Origin: an uncultured Victivallaceae bacterium
GTDB lineage: Bacteria; Verrucomicrobiota; Lentisphaeria; Victivallales; Victivallaceae
Direction: 5' to 3'
NCBI GenBank assembly: GCA_934663655.1
Contig: CAKUKT010000116.1
Location: forward strand, 1 to 7,729
DNA length: 7,729 nucleotides
A program made the translations under genes and the position numbers. How positions within the stretch are numbered: position 1 is the first letter of the stretch; each line of letters opens with the position of its first letter. Positions 1-7,671 of this stretch are shown piece after piece. The notes beneath the pieces are model-generated. The model ran no database searches, was not told the DNA's origin, and worked only from the letters and a program-made list of their open reading frames with translations.

Positions 1-1014
1 GACTTCGAGCGGGCGTTCGCCAAATACATCGGCGTCGCCGAGGCGGTCGCGGTCAACAGCGCCGGTCCCGGACTCGACATCGTGATGCGCGCGCTCAATC
101 TTCAACCCGGCGACGAGGTGATCGTGCCGTCGGTCAATTACGACGCCTCCCCGCTGGCCGTGCTCGGCGCCGGCGGCACCGTCGTCTGGGGCGAGGTGAG
201 ACAGCGGGATTACATGCTTGACCCCGCCGACGTCGAACGCAAGCTCACGCCGCGCACCCGGGCGATATTTCCGGTGCACATCCACGGCATGTCCGCGCCG
301 ATGGACGAGTACATCGCCATCGCCGAACGTCATCCCCACCCGGTTCACGGTCCGGCCAAGGTGATCGGCGACGCGGCCAGGGCGACCGGCGGCGACTACA
401 AGGGGAGCAAGATCGGCAAGCTCGGCTGGGCCAGCATATTCTCGTTTCAGACGATGAAAAACATGACCACGCTCGGCGAGGGCGGCATGATCGTCACCGA
501 CGATGTCGAACTCGCCCGCTACGCCCGCAGCGTCCGCATGTACGGACGCGAAGCCGGTGCCTGGGGCACGAGCAACGTGATGACCAAGGTTCAGGCGGCG
601 GTGGGGCTCGTCCAGCTCGGCAAGCTCGATTCGTTCATCGCCGGACGCCGCCGGATCGCGCTTGAGCGCAACCGTCTGCTTGAGGGAGTCGCTGGCATTG
701 AGCTTCCGCCCGACCGCGAATGCCGCGAACACAGCTTCTATCTTTACGCGCTGACGCTGAAGCCCGAGTGGGGCGGCGCCAAACGGGACGAAATCTGCCG
801 CGTCATGCGTGAGAAGTTCAAAATCGGCTGCTGGGTGGCCAACATCCCCGCCTATCTGGTTCACCCCTATCTGGCCAGGCACTGCGGCTGCTCGACCCCG
901 GTTTCCGAGAAACTGATCAATCAAGTCTTATGCGTACCGATCCACCCGCTGATGAGCGAAAACGACAACCGTTTCATCTGCGCGGCGTTGATATCCTGTC
1001 TGGCCGACCTGTAA
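1..1014 (+). CDS. DegT/DnrJ/EryC1/StrS family PLP aminotransferase (5' partial)
   Basis: The reading frame is open from the first base, so the true start lies upstream; the ATG at 82 is internal. The first visible residues ([12 protein letters not shown], then [18 protein letters not shown]) match the early region where this family binds the cofactor phosphate. Further on are [18 protein letters not shown], the Asp of [11 protein letters not shown] (Asp at 370-372, expected to contact the pyridine nitrogen of PLP) and [16 protein letters not shown], whose Lys (457-459) is the expected Schiff-base lysine. The C-terminus keeps the family pattern of [16 protein letters not shown]. Members are cytosolic fold-type I enzymes that usually aminate keto-sugars for surface polysaccharides or antibiotics, or act in AHBA-type pathways; the substrate cannot be read here. 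About 338 residues are visible, so only a few dozen are missing. The stop is 22 nt before the pseudopilin gene, suggesting co-transcription. Confidence 0.93.
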   Translation, partial: DFERAFAKYIGVAEAVAVNSAGPGLDIVMRALNLQPGDEVIVPSVNYDASPLAVLGAGGTVVWGEVRQRDYMLDPADVERKLTPRTRAIFPVHIHGMSAPMDEYIAIAERHPHPVHGPAKVIGDAARATGGDYKGSKIGKLGWASIFSFQTMKNMTTLGEGGMIVTDDVELARYARSVRMYGREAGAWGTSNVMTKVQAAVGLVQLGKLDSFIAGRRRIALERNRLLEGVAGIELPPDRECREHSFYLYALTLKPEWGGAKRDEICRVMREKFKIGCWVANIPAYLVHPYLARHCGCSTPVSEKLINQVLCVPIHPLMSENDNRFICAALISCLADL

Positions 1015-1036
1015 CCACAAACCGGAGAATGCAATC

Positions 1037-1795
1037 ATGAAAAAATCGTTCCGTTCCTTCACCCTGATCGAACTCCTCGTCGTCATCGCGATCATCGCCA
1101 TACTTGCGGCGATGCTGATGCCCGCCTTGTCCAAGTCGCGCGAGGCCGCGAAAGCGAGCAACTGCATCGCCAACCTCAAACAGAGCGGCATGGGCACAAG
1201 AATGTACGCCGACAACAACCGCGAGTACTTCATCGGCTACAACGAAGGTCCGACCGTGGTCGGAGCGCTCTGGGGCAGCGACTGGACCCGGTACGCGCTG
1301 TCTTGGTGCGGGCTGCTCTACTATACGAAATACCTCGACGACGGCTCCCCGGTGGCGCGCTGCCCCAAGATGGGCGGCAAGATGATTCTTCACCCCTCCG
1401 GCTTTTTCCGGCAGGCCTACGCCGCCTGGAACGGCAACGACACCGACAGCGTCCACAACCTCACCAAGGCCAAGCAGGTGGCGCTCTTCGCCGCCGGCGG
1501 CTCGCTGCGCGGCTGGATACTCAACCGGATTGAGAACCCCTCCGCGTTCCCGCTGCTTCAGGACGGCTATCACCTGACCGAAAAAACCGAATTCTACCAT
1601 AACTATTACGGCAGCACCGTCTACGGACCGAGCGCCCGTCACAACGGCCGGATCAACAACGCGATGGCCGACGGACACGTCGAGGCCGCCGCCCCGGAGA
1701 AGATCAAAAACGATCTGAACGCGATGGGATACTTCAACTTCACCACCAACTTCAACTACATCTACGACGACGTGGCCAGCCGCGCCGCGCTGTGA
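1037..1795 (+). CDS. Prepilin-type N-terminal domain / H-X9-DG pseudopilin-like protein
   Basis: A 252-residue protein with a class III (type IV pilin-like) signal: a short basic leader of seven residues (MKKSFRS), then [19 protein letters not shown], the hydrophobic helix that anchors pseudopilins in the inner membrane. Glu12 is the conserved Glu+5 of the mature protein if cleavage falls between Ser7 and Phe8. Residue -1 is Ser rather than the usual Gly. The C-terminal part carries the H-X9-DG motif (His202, Asp212-Gly213), a signature of the very large pseudopilin-like families of Lentisphaerota and Planctomycetota. The middle, rich in aromatic residues and Gly, is not recognisable beyond that. 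GGAG at 1024-1027 is 9 nt before the ATG. The gene lies between the aminotransferase and the secreted glycosidase-like gene (13 nt gap downstream). A role in a type II secretion-like or surface fibre apparatus is inference from the fold; the exact role of these expanded families is unknown. Confidence 0.93.
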   Translation: MKKSFRSFTLIELLVVIAIIAILAAMLMPALSKSREAAKASNCIANLKQSGMGTRMYADNNREYFIGYNEGPTVVGALWGSDWTRYALSWCGLLYYTKYLDDGSPVARCPKMGGKMILHPSGFFRQAYAAWNGNDTDSVHNLTKAKQVALFAAGGSLRGWILNRIENPSAFPLLQDGYHLTEKTEFYHNYYGSTVYGPSARHNGRINNAMADGHVEAAAPEKIKNDLNAMGYFNFTTNFNYIYDDVASRAAL

Positions 1796-1808
1796 CCGCG
1801 AGAAAACG

Positions 1809-4556
1809 ATGCGAAATTTATTATTGACCATAATTCTGTCCGCGGGAACGCTGCTCCCCGCCGCCGAACTCTCCGACGCCGAATGGGCCGGACTCAAAGC
1901 GGCAAGCCGCGCCAAACCCCGGTTGATCGCCAACGACGACGGTTGCGACGCCACCAGCTTCCCGGCTTCGCGCGGCGAACCGACTCTGGAGAATTTCTAC
2001 GCGTATATGCTCGACATTCTGAAGGGAACGCAGATCACCACGCTCTCCTACTGCCCATACGCGGTCGGCTTCGCGGTCAGCTATCCAAGCCAGGTGACCG
2101 ACCGGCACATCGGGAGACTGAACGGCGATTTCCCGAATATCACGGCGGAGCTTGAGAAACGCTACGGCAAGGACGGCATGGCGCTGGCGCAGGATTTCGC
2201 CCGCGCCAACAATCTGGAATTTTTCGGCTGCATGCGGGTCAACGACACTCACGACACCTATTACCCGCAATGGCTGCCCAACTGGAAACGCGAGCACCCG
2301 GAGTATCTCTTCGGCACCGAGGAGAAGCGGCCGCCGCGCGGCGAATGGACCGCTTACGACTTCGCGCGTCCGGAGGTGCGGGAACGCTTCGCGGCGATCT
2401 GCCGGGAGATGATGGAGCGATTTGAACTCGACGGTCTGGAGCTGGATTTCTGCCGCAACCCCGCTTTCTTCAAATCCGTCGCCTGGAACAAACCGGTCTC
2501 GCCGGCTGAACTCGACATGATGACCGCAATGATGCGCACCATCCGCGCCGACGCCGAACGCATCGGCCGGGCGAAACAGCGTCCGATCGTCATCGGCGTC
2601 CGGCTGCCCGATTCGGCGGAGATTTGCCGGCTGCTCGGCGTCGACCTCGAACTCTGGATGCGCGAAGGGCTGTTCGATCTGTTTTTCGCCGGCAGCGACC
2701 GCGGCTATTACAACACCGCGGCCGACACCGCCGCGTTGTGCGCGAAATACGACGTCGCTTATTACGGCGTCGTCAACGTCGCCTATCATTTCCCGGGCGT
2801 TTTCGACCGCAACACCGTCGAGGCGGCCAATGGATTGCAGGCGGTGGCGCGGGCGGCGGGAGCGAAGGGGCTCTACTACTTCAACAGCTTTTACCTCCCC
2901 CACTTCCTCAAGACCGCCGCCGGCGACGCCAAGGATCTGGCCCGGCGCGACAAGAGCTACTTCATCAGCCATCAGCACGAGAACAACTGGGGCGTGATGC
3001 CCGATGAGTACAAGCGATTCAACCGGCTGCCGGAATTGTCGCCCTACCGGAAGTTCTTCGGCGCGGTCAAACGCCGGTTCGTGCTTGAGGTCGGCGATGA
3101 TTTTTCCGGGATTGCGGCCGATGAAATGCCGACGCTGACGCTTTATGCCGCCCTTCACGGCGATCCGGAAAAAATCGCGTTGAGTTTCAACGGCCACCGG
3201 CTCAAGGCGCAATCGTCGCGTGACGGCGTGCTCAGCTTCCCGGTTGATCCCGCGATCGTCCGGAGCGGAGCAAACACCGTCGAAGTGGACACCACCGCCG
3301 CCGCCGGTTCCCGGCGCGGCTCCATGCGGCTGTTCGGCGAGAACGCCCATCCCGGACGTTTCGGGCGGCCGTGGTTTCACATCTTCGCCGGCCACCGGCA
3401 GGATAAACAGTCGACGATGTATCCGGACGGCGCAGCGGCGCGTCTGGCCGACCGGCTGCGCGGCGACAACTCTATGGTCAACGCGCTCTACTCGCTTGCC
3501 GGAATCAACGGCGCGCCGCTGGAGCTTGAATTCGATCTCAAGGTGTTTCCGCAGACCGAACCGGAGGGGGCGGTGCTGCGTGTCGCCGATGGCCGCAATG
3601 TTGAAATCATCGATTTCCAGCCCGGAAAAATCCGGTTGAAGTTCAGCGGCCGCAGCGTCGATTTCAATACTGCCGACCGGTTCCACCGTTATCGGGTGCG
3701 GATGTCCGGCGGCAAAATCTCCGTGGATGCGGATGGCCGGACGCTGTTTTCCAGTGTTCCGCTCAAGCTGACGGCGGGCGACCAGCGGGCGGTGCTGGCC
3801 AATCACGGCTTCTCCGTTCCGGTGGACGCCAACACCGAGAGCCTGCTGATCGGTTCCCTGACCGGCCCCGGAGTGGGAGAGAGCGCCTGGCGCAATTTCG
3901 ATCTGCGCAGCGACGCGATCGTCTCCGACCTAATGCTTCAGGTGAAATATCCGCCGCAGGTTCCCTCGCCGCTCAAAAGCGCGGCGGCGAAAATCCCCGG
4001 CTGGGATTTCACGGCGGACTTCTCCGGCGGCGCCGTGCCGGAAGCGCCCGGCTTGCACAGCACCTATCATGTCTGCGAAGCCGCTCCCGGCGGCGCGGGA
4101 ATCATCCTCGACAACGAGAACGGCAAGAGTGCTTACGAGGGGATGACCCTTGACCGCCCGGAGCTGGTTGCAGGATCGAAGCGTTTCCGCGCCGCCGAAT
4201 GGACGGTGACGCCGCTGCGCGCCTCCAGGGCGGACGCCGGGCAATCGGTGTTTCAGATGGTTTTCCGTCCTGCGACCGGGGAAAAACGCTTTGCAAACTT
4301 CAACGTCGAATGCATGATGGAGATGGTGAGAACCCCGTGGGGGGATTTCCCGGTTCCGGCCGGACGGCCGCTGCGTTTTCGCGCCGTCGCCGATCTCGCC
4401 GACAAGACCGGCGTGCTCTATCTTGACGACGCGGTTCTGGCCGCGGGGCCGCTCCTTGAGCGCGACGAGCCGCCGACCATCTGCTGGGGCGATCTCTCCG
4501 GTGGAACCGGCGGCGCCACCGTGCTCAAGAGCGTGAGGATCGCCGCCTTCGACTGA
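1809..4556 (+). CDS. Exported glycoside-hydrolase-like TIM-barrel protein with C-terminal beta-sandwich domains
   Basis: A 915-residue protein. Residues 1-19 form a Sec-type signal peptide (basic MR, hydrophobic LLLTIILSAGTLLP, small residues before AELSDAEW). Residues about 30-420 look like the TIM barrel of family 10-like glycosyl hydrolases (GHL10/DUF4015-type): FYAYMLDILKG near the start, YDFARPEVRERF before the strand with DGLELDFCR (Asp208 to Arg216, with Glu211 and Asp213 as candidate active-site acids), then GLYYFNSFY near the barrel end. Residues about 423-520 form a small beta domain containing LSFNGHRL and GANTVEVD. About 520-715 and 735-915 resemble two LamG/concanavalin-like sandwiches, with strands such as YRVRMSGGKISVDADGRTLF and GVLYLDDAVLA, which could bind carbohydrate. 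Probable role: periplasmic or surface attack on a polysaccharide or glycoprotein glycan. Substrate and activity are unproven. GAGA at 1800-1803 is a weak ribosome site 5 nt before the ATG. The gene follows the pseudopilin gene by 13 nt, so they are probably one transcript. Confidence 0.85.
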   Translation: MRNLLLTIILSAGTLLPAAELSDAEWAGLKAASRAKPRLIANDDGCDATSFPASRGEPTLENFYAYMLDILKGTQITTLSYCPYAVGFAVSYPSQVTDRHIGRLNGDFPNITAELEKRYGKDGMALAQDFARANNLEFFGCMRVNDTHDTYYPQWLPNWKREHPEYLFGTEEKRPPRGEWTAYDFARPEVRERFAAICREMMERFELDGLELDFCRNPAFFKSVAWNKPVSPAELDMMTAMMRTIRADAERIGRAKQRPIVIGVRLPDSAEICRLLGVDLELWMREGLFDLFFAGSDRGYYNTAADTAALCAKYDVAYYGVVNVAYHFPGVFDRNTVEAANGLQAVARAAGAKGLYYFNSFYLPHFLKTAAGDAKDLARRDKSYFISHQHENNWGVMPDEYKRFNRLPELSPYRKFFGAVKRRFVLEVGDDFSGIAADEMPTLTLYAALHGDPEKIALSFNGHRLKAQSSRDGVLSFPVDPAIVRSGANTVEVDTTAAAGSRRGSMRLFGENAHPGRFGRPWFHIFAGHRQDKQSTMYPDGAAARLADRLRGDNSMVNALYSLAGINGAPLELEFDLKVFPQTEPEGAVLRVADGRNVEIIDFQPGKIRLKFSGRSVDFNTADRFHRYRVRMSGGKISVDADGRTLFSSVPLKLTAGDQRAVLANHGFSVPVDANTESLLIGSLTGPGVGESAWRNFDLRSDAIVSDLMLQVKYPPQVPSPLKSAAAKIPGWDFTADFSGGAVPEAPGLHSTYHVCEAAPGGAGIILDNENGKSAYEGMTLDRPELVAGSKRFRAAEWTVTPLRASRADAGQSVFQMVFRPATGEKRFANFNVECMMEMVRTPWGDFPVPAGRPLRFRAVADLADKTGVLYLDDAVLAAGPLLERDEPPTICWGDLSGGTGGATVLKSVRIAAFD

Positions 4557-4564
4557 TGCGTTTG

Positions 4565-4592
4565 TTGTATTTACCGGGAAAAAGATTATATT
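4565..4592 (+). promoter_or_regulatory. Putative sigma70-type promoter for the PHP gene
   Basis: The spacer after the glycosidase-like gene is strikingly AT-rich within GC-rich DNA. It contains TTGTAT (4565-4570), a 16-nt gap and TATATT (4587-4592). Transcription would start near 4599 and give a leader of about 40 nt before the ATG at 4641. Read by eye only; the match is reasonable but not decisive. Confidence 0.4.
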
Positions 4593-4628
4593 ATGAAAAC
4601 ATTCGCAACAATGAAATTTTGGCTAATT

Positions 4629-4633
4629 GAAGG
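4629..4633 (+). promoter_or_regulatory. Ribosome binding site that supports the start at 4641
   Basis: GAAGG lies 7 nt before the ATG at 4641. The upstream in-frame ATG at 4593 has only a poor purine run (GGGAAAAAG) and directly abuts the putative -10 box. The site therefore argues for the shorter protein. Confidence 0.5.
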
Positions 4634-4640
4634 TGTGATG

Positions 4641-6014
4641 ATGGCGGCTATTTTCTCATCGGCAGGTGAGATGAACGTCGAACCGGATTATCTGCGGTAT
4701 TACGATGTGTTTCCGCTGACAGTCGCGGCGGACAAACGCGCGACGGTGACGGTGCGCCCCCGTTTCGGGCACGCCCGCTTCACCGGGGAGCTGACGGTCA
4801 AGGTGTATCCGATCGACGGCAGGCGTCAGAACGGGGCGTTCGCCTACGGCGGGCTCGACGGGGTGGAGTTCAATTTGGACGACTCGGGCGCGCTGCGGGT
4901 GACCGCGGATTTTTCCGGCGAGCAGCAGTTCGACATCGTGGCTTGCTTTACGCGCCCGGCGACGCGCTGGGAACCGGAGAGGAGAGTCGAACGCCGCTTC
5001 CGCGTCTACAGCCTCGCGGAGGATCTGCGCGAACTGCGTCCTTTCAAGGGGGATTTCCACATGCACTCGACCGGTTCCGACGGCGTGGAGGCTCCGGAGT
5101 ATGTCGCCGTCCGCTGCCGCGAGGAGGGGTTCGACTTTGCGGCGCTCACGGATCACTACCGTTATTCGCCGTCGTTGGAGGCGATCCGGGCGGTCGGCGC
5201 GTTCCCGAGTGATTTCAAGCTTTTTCCGGGCGAAGAGGTGCATCTTCCCGGCAACCGGGTGCACATCGTGAACTTCGGCGGCGCGTTTTCGGTGAACGAA
5301 CTCGCGGAGAAGGAGCCCGATAAATTCCGGCAGGAAACCGCCGAACGGCTCGCCGCGATCACGGAGATCACCCCGGAAAACGGCGGCATGGCGGTGGCGA
5401 TCTCCGAATGGGCCTTCGACATGATCGGCAAGGGCGGCGGCGTGGCAATGTTCTGTCACCCCTACTGGCAGACGCAGGGCTACGACATCAACGAAGCGGT
5501 GACGTCGGCGATTCTCAAGCGGCGTAAATTCGATGTGTTCGAGGTAGTCGGCGGCTTTGCCGTGCCCGGCGAGTGGCGTTCCAACAATCTCCAGATCGCC
5601 CGCTATTACGCCGAGCGCGAAGCCGGGAACCATTTCCCGGTCGCCGGAGTCAGCGACGGACACGGCGTCGATTCCGGGGCGCTCTTCACCTGGTATTACA
5701 CGATCGTGCTGGCGAAGTCCGACTCGTTCGCCGACATCGCCGCCGCGATCAAGGCGGGGAACTGCGTCGCCGTCGAGGCGGCGCAGGGGAGCGTGCCCCG
5801 GGTCTACGGCGATTTCCGGCTGGTCAAGTACGTGACGTTTCTGCTGGAGAATTACTTCCCGCGCCACCGCGCGCTCTGCCGCGACGAAGGCGCGCTGCTG
5901 CGCGCCGCGCTCGGCGGCGACGCACGCGCGGTTCCCGCGCTCAAGGCGCTGCTCGGGCGGGTTCCGGAATTTCGCGAACGCTGCTTCGCGCCGCCGCCGC
6001 AGCAGCAGCAATAA
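4641..6014 (+). CDS. PHP-domain metal-dependent phosphoesterase-like protein
   Basis: A 457-residue protein from the chosen start; an in-frame ATG at 4593 would give 473. I prefer 4641 because of the GAAGG site, the AT-rich promoter-like DNA upstream, and an ungapped N-terminal alignment with the second PHP gene on the other strand. Residues 1-135 form a beta-rich leading domain (YYDVFPL, VRPRFGHARF). The PHP domain follows with its metal-binding motifs: DFHMH (His140, His142), TDH (Asp171, His172), GEEVH (Glu198, Glu199, His201), CHPYW (His273) and DGH (Asp339, His341). PHP proteins are usually two- or three-metal phosphoesterases acting on small phosphates, nucleic acid ends or nucleotides; the substrate here is unknown. 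The tail is APPPQQQQ, encoded by GCC/GCA/CAG-type repeats. There is no convincing signal peptide: even from 4593 the hydrophobic stretch is interrupted by Glu. A terminator follows directly. Confidence 0.88.
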   Translation: MAAIFSSAGEMNVEPDYLRYYDVFPLTVAADKRATVTVRPRFGHARFTGELTVKVYPIDGRRQNGAFAYGGLDGVEFNLDDSGALRVTADFSGEQQFDIVACFTRPATRWEPERRVERRFRVYSLAEDLRELRPFKGDFHMHSTGSDGVEAPEYVAVRCREEGFDFAALTDHYRYSPSLEAIRAVGAFPSDFKLFPGEEVHLPGNRVHIVNFGGAFSVNELAEKEPDKFRQETAERLAAITEITPENGGMAVAISEWAFDMIGKGGGVAMFCHPYWQTQGYDINEAVTSAILKRRKFDVFEVVGGFAVPGEWRSNNLQIARYYAEREAGNHFPVAGVSDGHGVDSGALFTWYYTIVLAKSDSFADIAAAIKAGNCVAVEAAQGSVPRVYGDFRLVKYVTFLLENYFPRHRALCRDEGALLRAALGGDARAVPALKALLGRVPEFRERCFAPPPQQQQ

Positions 6015-6022
6015 CCCGCCGG

Positions 6023-6070
6023 AAAAAAACCGCCGCCCATCACTTCCGTGTCGGGCGGCGGCGTTTTTTT
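6023..6070 (+). terminator. Strong intrinsic terminator, probably bidirectional
   Basis: A 9-bp GC-only stem, CCGCCGCCC (6030-6038) with GGGCGGCGG (6053-6061), encloses a 14-nt loop. CG and seven T's (6064-6070) follow. Seven A's (6023-6029) precede the left arm, so the stem can extend by A-T pairs past a 2-nt bulge and also gives a T tract on the minus strand. It ends the PHP gene (stop at 6014) and faces the reading frame ending at 6080 on the other strand. Confidence 0.88.
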
Positions 6071-6079
6071 ATACGGCAA

Positions 6080-6412
6080 TCACATGTTTCCGGCCATGTT
6101 GGCCTGATGCGCGTCGTTGCGCTGCGTCACCCGCCCCGCCTGACGCTTCATATAACTCTGATTCTGCGCCGAGGGCGCTCCGCCGTCCGGCAGATCCCCT
6201 GCGGCGGCCGCCTCCGCCGCCTCCTTGCGATCCCGGATGTTGCGGATCCGGTTGCTGCCGCCGGAAGCCGATTGAGTGCTTTCCTCCTTGCCCGACGGTG
6301 ACGCAGCCGGCGGCTCGGGCAATCCCGGACGCGGCAGTATCTCGGTGAACGCCTCCACCCAATTACTCCGCGCCTCCGAACGATCCCGCTGGAAGCTCAG
6401 CGAGTCGACCAC
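6080..6412 (-). CDS. Hypothetical protein, possibly the C-terminal remnant of a prophage gene
   Basis: An open GC-rich frame ends at 6080 with TGA. The first available start is a GTG at 6412 (110 residues) with no ribosome site. The same frame stays open back to 6481, reading TLQDFSRQVFNWSSAVVDSL just upstream of the GTG, which looks like genuine protein sequence and suggests that the 5' part is missing. The protein is hydrophilic: an acidic and aromatic first part (WVEAFTEIL), a Pro/Ser linker, an Ala/Glu-rich helix-like segment (RDRKEAAEAAAAGDLP) and a Gln/Asn/Arg-rich end. I do not recognise the family. Its position directly after a DUF2190-like segment makes a phage head gene remnant plausible, but that is inference. 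It overlaps the end of the chimeric PHP frame and may be untranslated. Confidence 0.4.
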   Translation of the reverse strand: MVDSLSFQRDRSEARSNWVEAFTEILPRPGLPEPPAASPSGKEESTQSASGGSNRIRNIRDRKEAAEAAAAGDLPDGGAPSAQNQSYMKRQAGRVTQRNDAHQANMAGNM

Positions 6413-7671
6413 CGCCGACGACCAGTTGAAAACCTGACGCGAGAAATCCTGTAAGGTGCGTTGAGAAGAAAACGCACACTTTCATCGGCGGAATCGGCGG
6501 CGAGAATCGCTTTGCCGAGATACGGGTTGTCCGTCGCGGTCGTGGTGACCTTGGAATTGGTGGCGTCCCAGTAGACGGCGGCGCCGACCGTGATTGCGCC
6601 GGTCGCCTTGGGCGCGTCAAAAACTCCGACCACGGCAAATTTTTTACCTTTGGCACACTCTGTCAGATAACGCGAGGTCTGCAAATTGTTGGAGTACCAT
6701 TCGCCAAGGCTGTATCCGCTTACGATTTCCAGCAGATCAAAATTGTGACGGGCAATCAGAGTGTCGCTGGTCCACGCATCGACATCAAAACCATTGGTTT
6801 CCCATGCAAAGTGACAGAGCATGGATACACCGCCTGCTTTGCGGATCTCGCGGAATGCCCATTCTGAAATGGCGGCATGCTGGCGGAGATTATGGTTATC
6901 TGTGCCATCCGGACATGGAGGGAGAGTTTCGGCGATCTCCTGCCATTCTTTCTGAAATTTTTCCAGATCACCGGTGGCAAGCGCATTTACCGAATATTTA
7001 CCACCGAAATTCAGTACATGAACGCGGTTTCCCGGCAGATGAACCTCTTCTCCGGGGAAAAGTTTGAAATCCCGTGAGAATCTGCTGCATTTTTCGATAG
7101 CCCGCAGAGACGGCTCATATATGAAGTGATCCGTGACTGCGATGAAGTCAAATCCTTCTTCACGATAGCGTGCCGCCACATATTCAGGAGATTCCGCACC
7201 ATCACTCAAATTGGTGTGGATATGAAAATCCGCCCGAAGCGGTATTGCTGAATAAAGATCCTCATTACAACTGTACACCGGGAAATTGCGGGTCATCCGG
7301 CGGGCGGGTTCCCATTTCGTAGCAGGAATAGTATAAGTTACTGCGATCACATGAGATTGTTCACCGGGAAAGACCGCTTTTACTTTCAAAGTACCGCGTT
7401 CATCCAGTTCCCATGCGGTATCTTTCAGAGATCCGTATGCAAAACCATTGCTACGCAGACCTTTTCTGGGAAATATTTTCACCTCGACATCATCTGAAAA
7501 GTTTGCATGTTCAAATTTCGGCCGGATACTGATTTCAGAAAAGAGGTCTGTCGGCACGATCAGAGGTTCAACATCGTAGTATGATGTGTAAACCGGTGTC
7601 ACCGGCTCTTCCGCAGTTGAAAAAAAGGACTGAACCCATATTTTGTTTTCTCCTAATATCTTATATCTCAA
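6397..7671 (-). CDS. Chimeric ORF: PHP-domain protein truncated and fused in frame to a DUF2190-like phage protein tail (probably non-functional)
   Basis: A 424-residue frame. The given start is TTG at 7671; the likely original start is ATG at 7639, one base out of frame (see the ribosome site entry). Residues about 18-346 are homologous along their length to the PHP protein at 4641-6014: YYDVEPL, RPKFEHANF, DFHIH (His150, His152), TDH (Asp181, His182), PGEEVHLPGNRVH (Glu208, Glu209, His211) and LCHFAW (His287). After KKFAV the match ends. The intact paralogue has GVSDGHG, carrying the last Asp/His metal motif; this protein instead has VVGVFDAPKATGA and continues as a DUF2190-type sequence to about residue 404, then about 20 residues without likeness to either. 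DNA of the PHP part is much less GC-rich (sampled 60-base rows about 38-50%, against about 62% in the other PHP gene). The loss of a metal motif, the frameshift and the fusion all indicate a dead gene. An assembly join is the alternative. Upstream (7672-7729) I see no clear promoter. Confidence 0.75.
   Translation of the reverse strand: MRYKILGENKIWVQSFFSTAEEPVTPVYTSYYDVEPLIVPTDLFSEISIRPKFEHANFSDDVEVKIFPRKGLRSNGFAYGSLKDTAWELDERGTLKVKAVFPGEQSHVIAVTYTIPATKWEPARRMTRNFPVYSCNEDLYSAIPLRADFHIHTNLSDGAESPEYVAARYREEGFDFIAVTDHFIYEPSLRAIEKCSRFSRDFKLFPGEEVHLPGNRVHVLNFGGKYSVNALATGDLEKFQKEWQEIAETLPPCPDGTDNHNLRQHAAISEWAFREIRKAGGVSMLCHFAWETNGFDVDAWTSDTLIARHNFDLLEIVSGYSLGEWYSNNLQTSRYLTECAKGKKFAVVGVFDAPKATGAITVGAAVYWDATNSKVTTTATDNPYLGKAILAADSADESVRFLLNAPYRISRVRFSTGRRRWSTR
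6460..6633 (-). pseudogene. C-terminal fragment of a DUF2190-type phage capsid-cement protein
   Basis: This stretch reads VVGVFDAPKATGA, then VGAAVYWDATNSKVTTTAT, then YLGKAILAADSADESVRFLLN. The order FD-PKA, G-VYWD, KVTTTAT, IG/LGKA and SAD-SVR-LN is what I know from DUF2190 proteins, small (about 110-residue) tailed-phage head decoration proteins encoded near the protease and major capsid genes. Only about the last 58 residues are present. The N-terminal half is replaced by the PHP gene, with the frame kept. Base composition is GC-rich like the left part of the window. Recognition is from memory of the family pattern. Confidence 0.7.
7650..7654 (-). promoter_or_regulatory. Shine-Dalgarno pointing to an original ATG at 7639, now out of frame
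   Basis: On the minus strand AGGAG (7654-7650) is followed 10 nt later by ATG (7639-7637). That ATG opens MGSVLFFNC and then leaves the PHP frame. Removing one T from the seven-T run (plus-strand A's 7620-7626) gives MGSVLFSTAEEPVTPVYTSYYD, which enters the PHP frame. The TTG at 7671, with AGGAAA 9 nt upstream, is the alternative start of the frame as sequenced. Confidence 0.55.

Noticed and set aside
974..1954. 326-codon minus-strand frame over the pseudopilin gene
   Set aside because: Low-complexity Val/Gly/Arg composition mirroring the plus-strand codons; the plus-strand protein has clear pilin and H-X9-DG motifs.
1821..3806. Long 661-codon frame on the minus strand opposite the glycosidase-like gene
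   Set aside because: It is the antisense shadow of a GC-rich gene; it is rich in Arg/Val/Gly/Ala with no domain, and the plus-strand protein has a signal peptide and family motifs.
5995..6014. CAG repeat at the end of the PHP gene (QQQQ tail)
   Set aside because: Only four to five units inside a coding end; too short to call a functional repeat or contingency locus.
5573..6301. 242-codon plus-strand frame running over the PHP 3' end and the terminator
   Set aside because: Arg-rich out-of-frame reading of the PHP gene that passes through the terminator hairpin; not coding.
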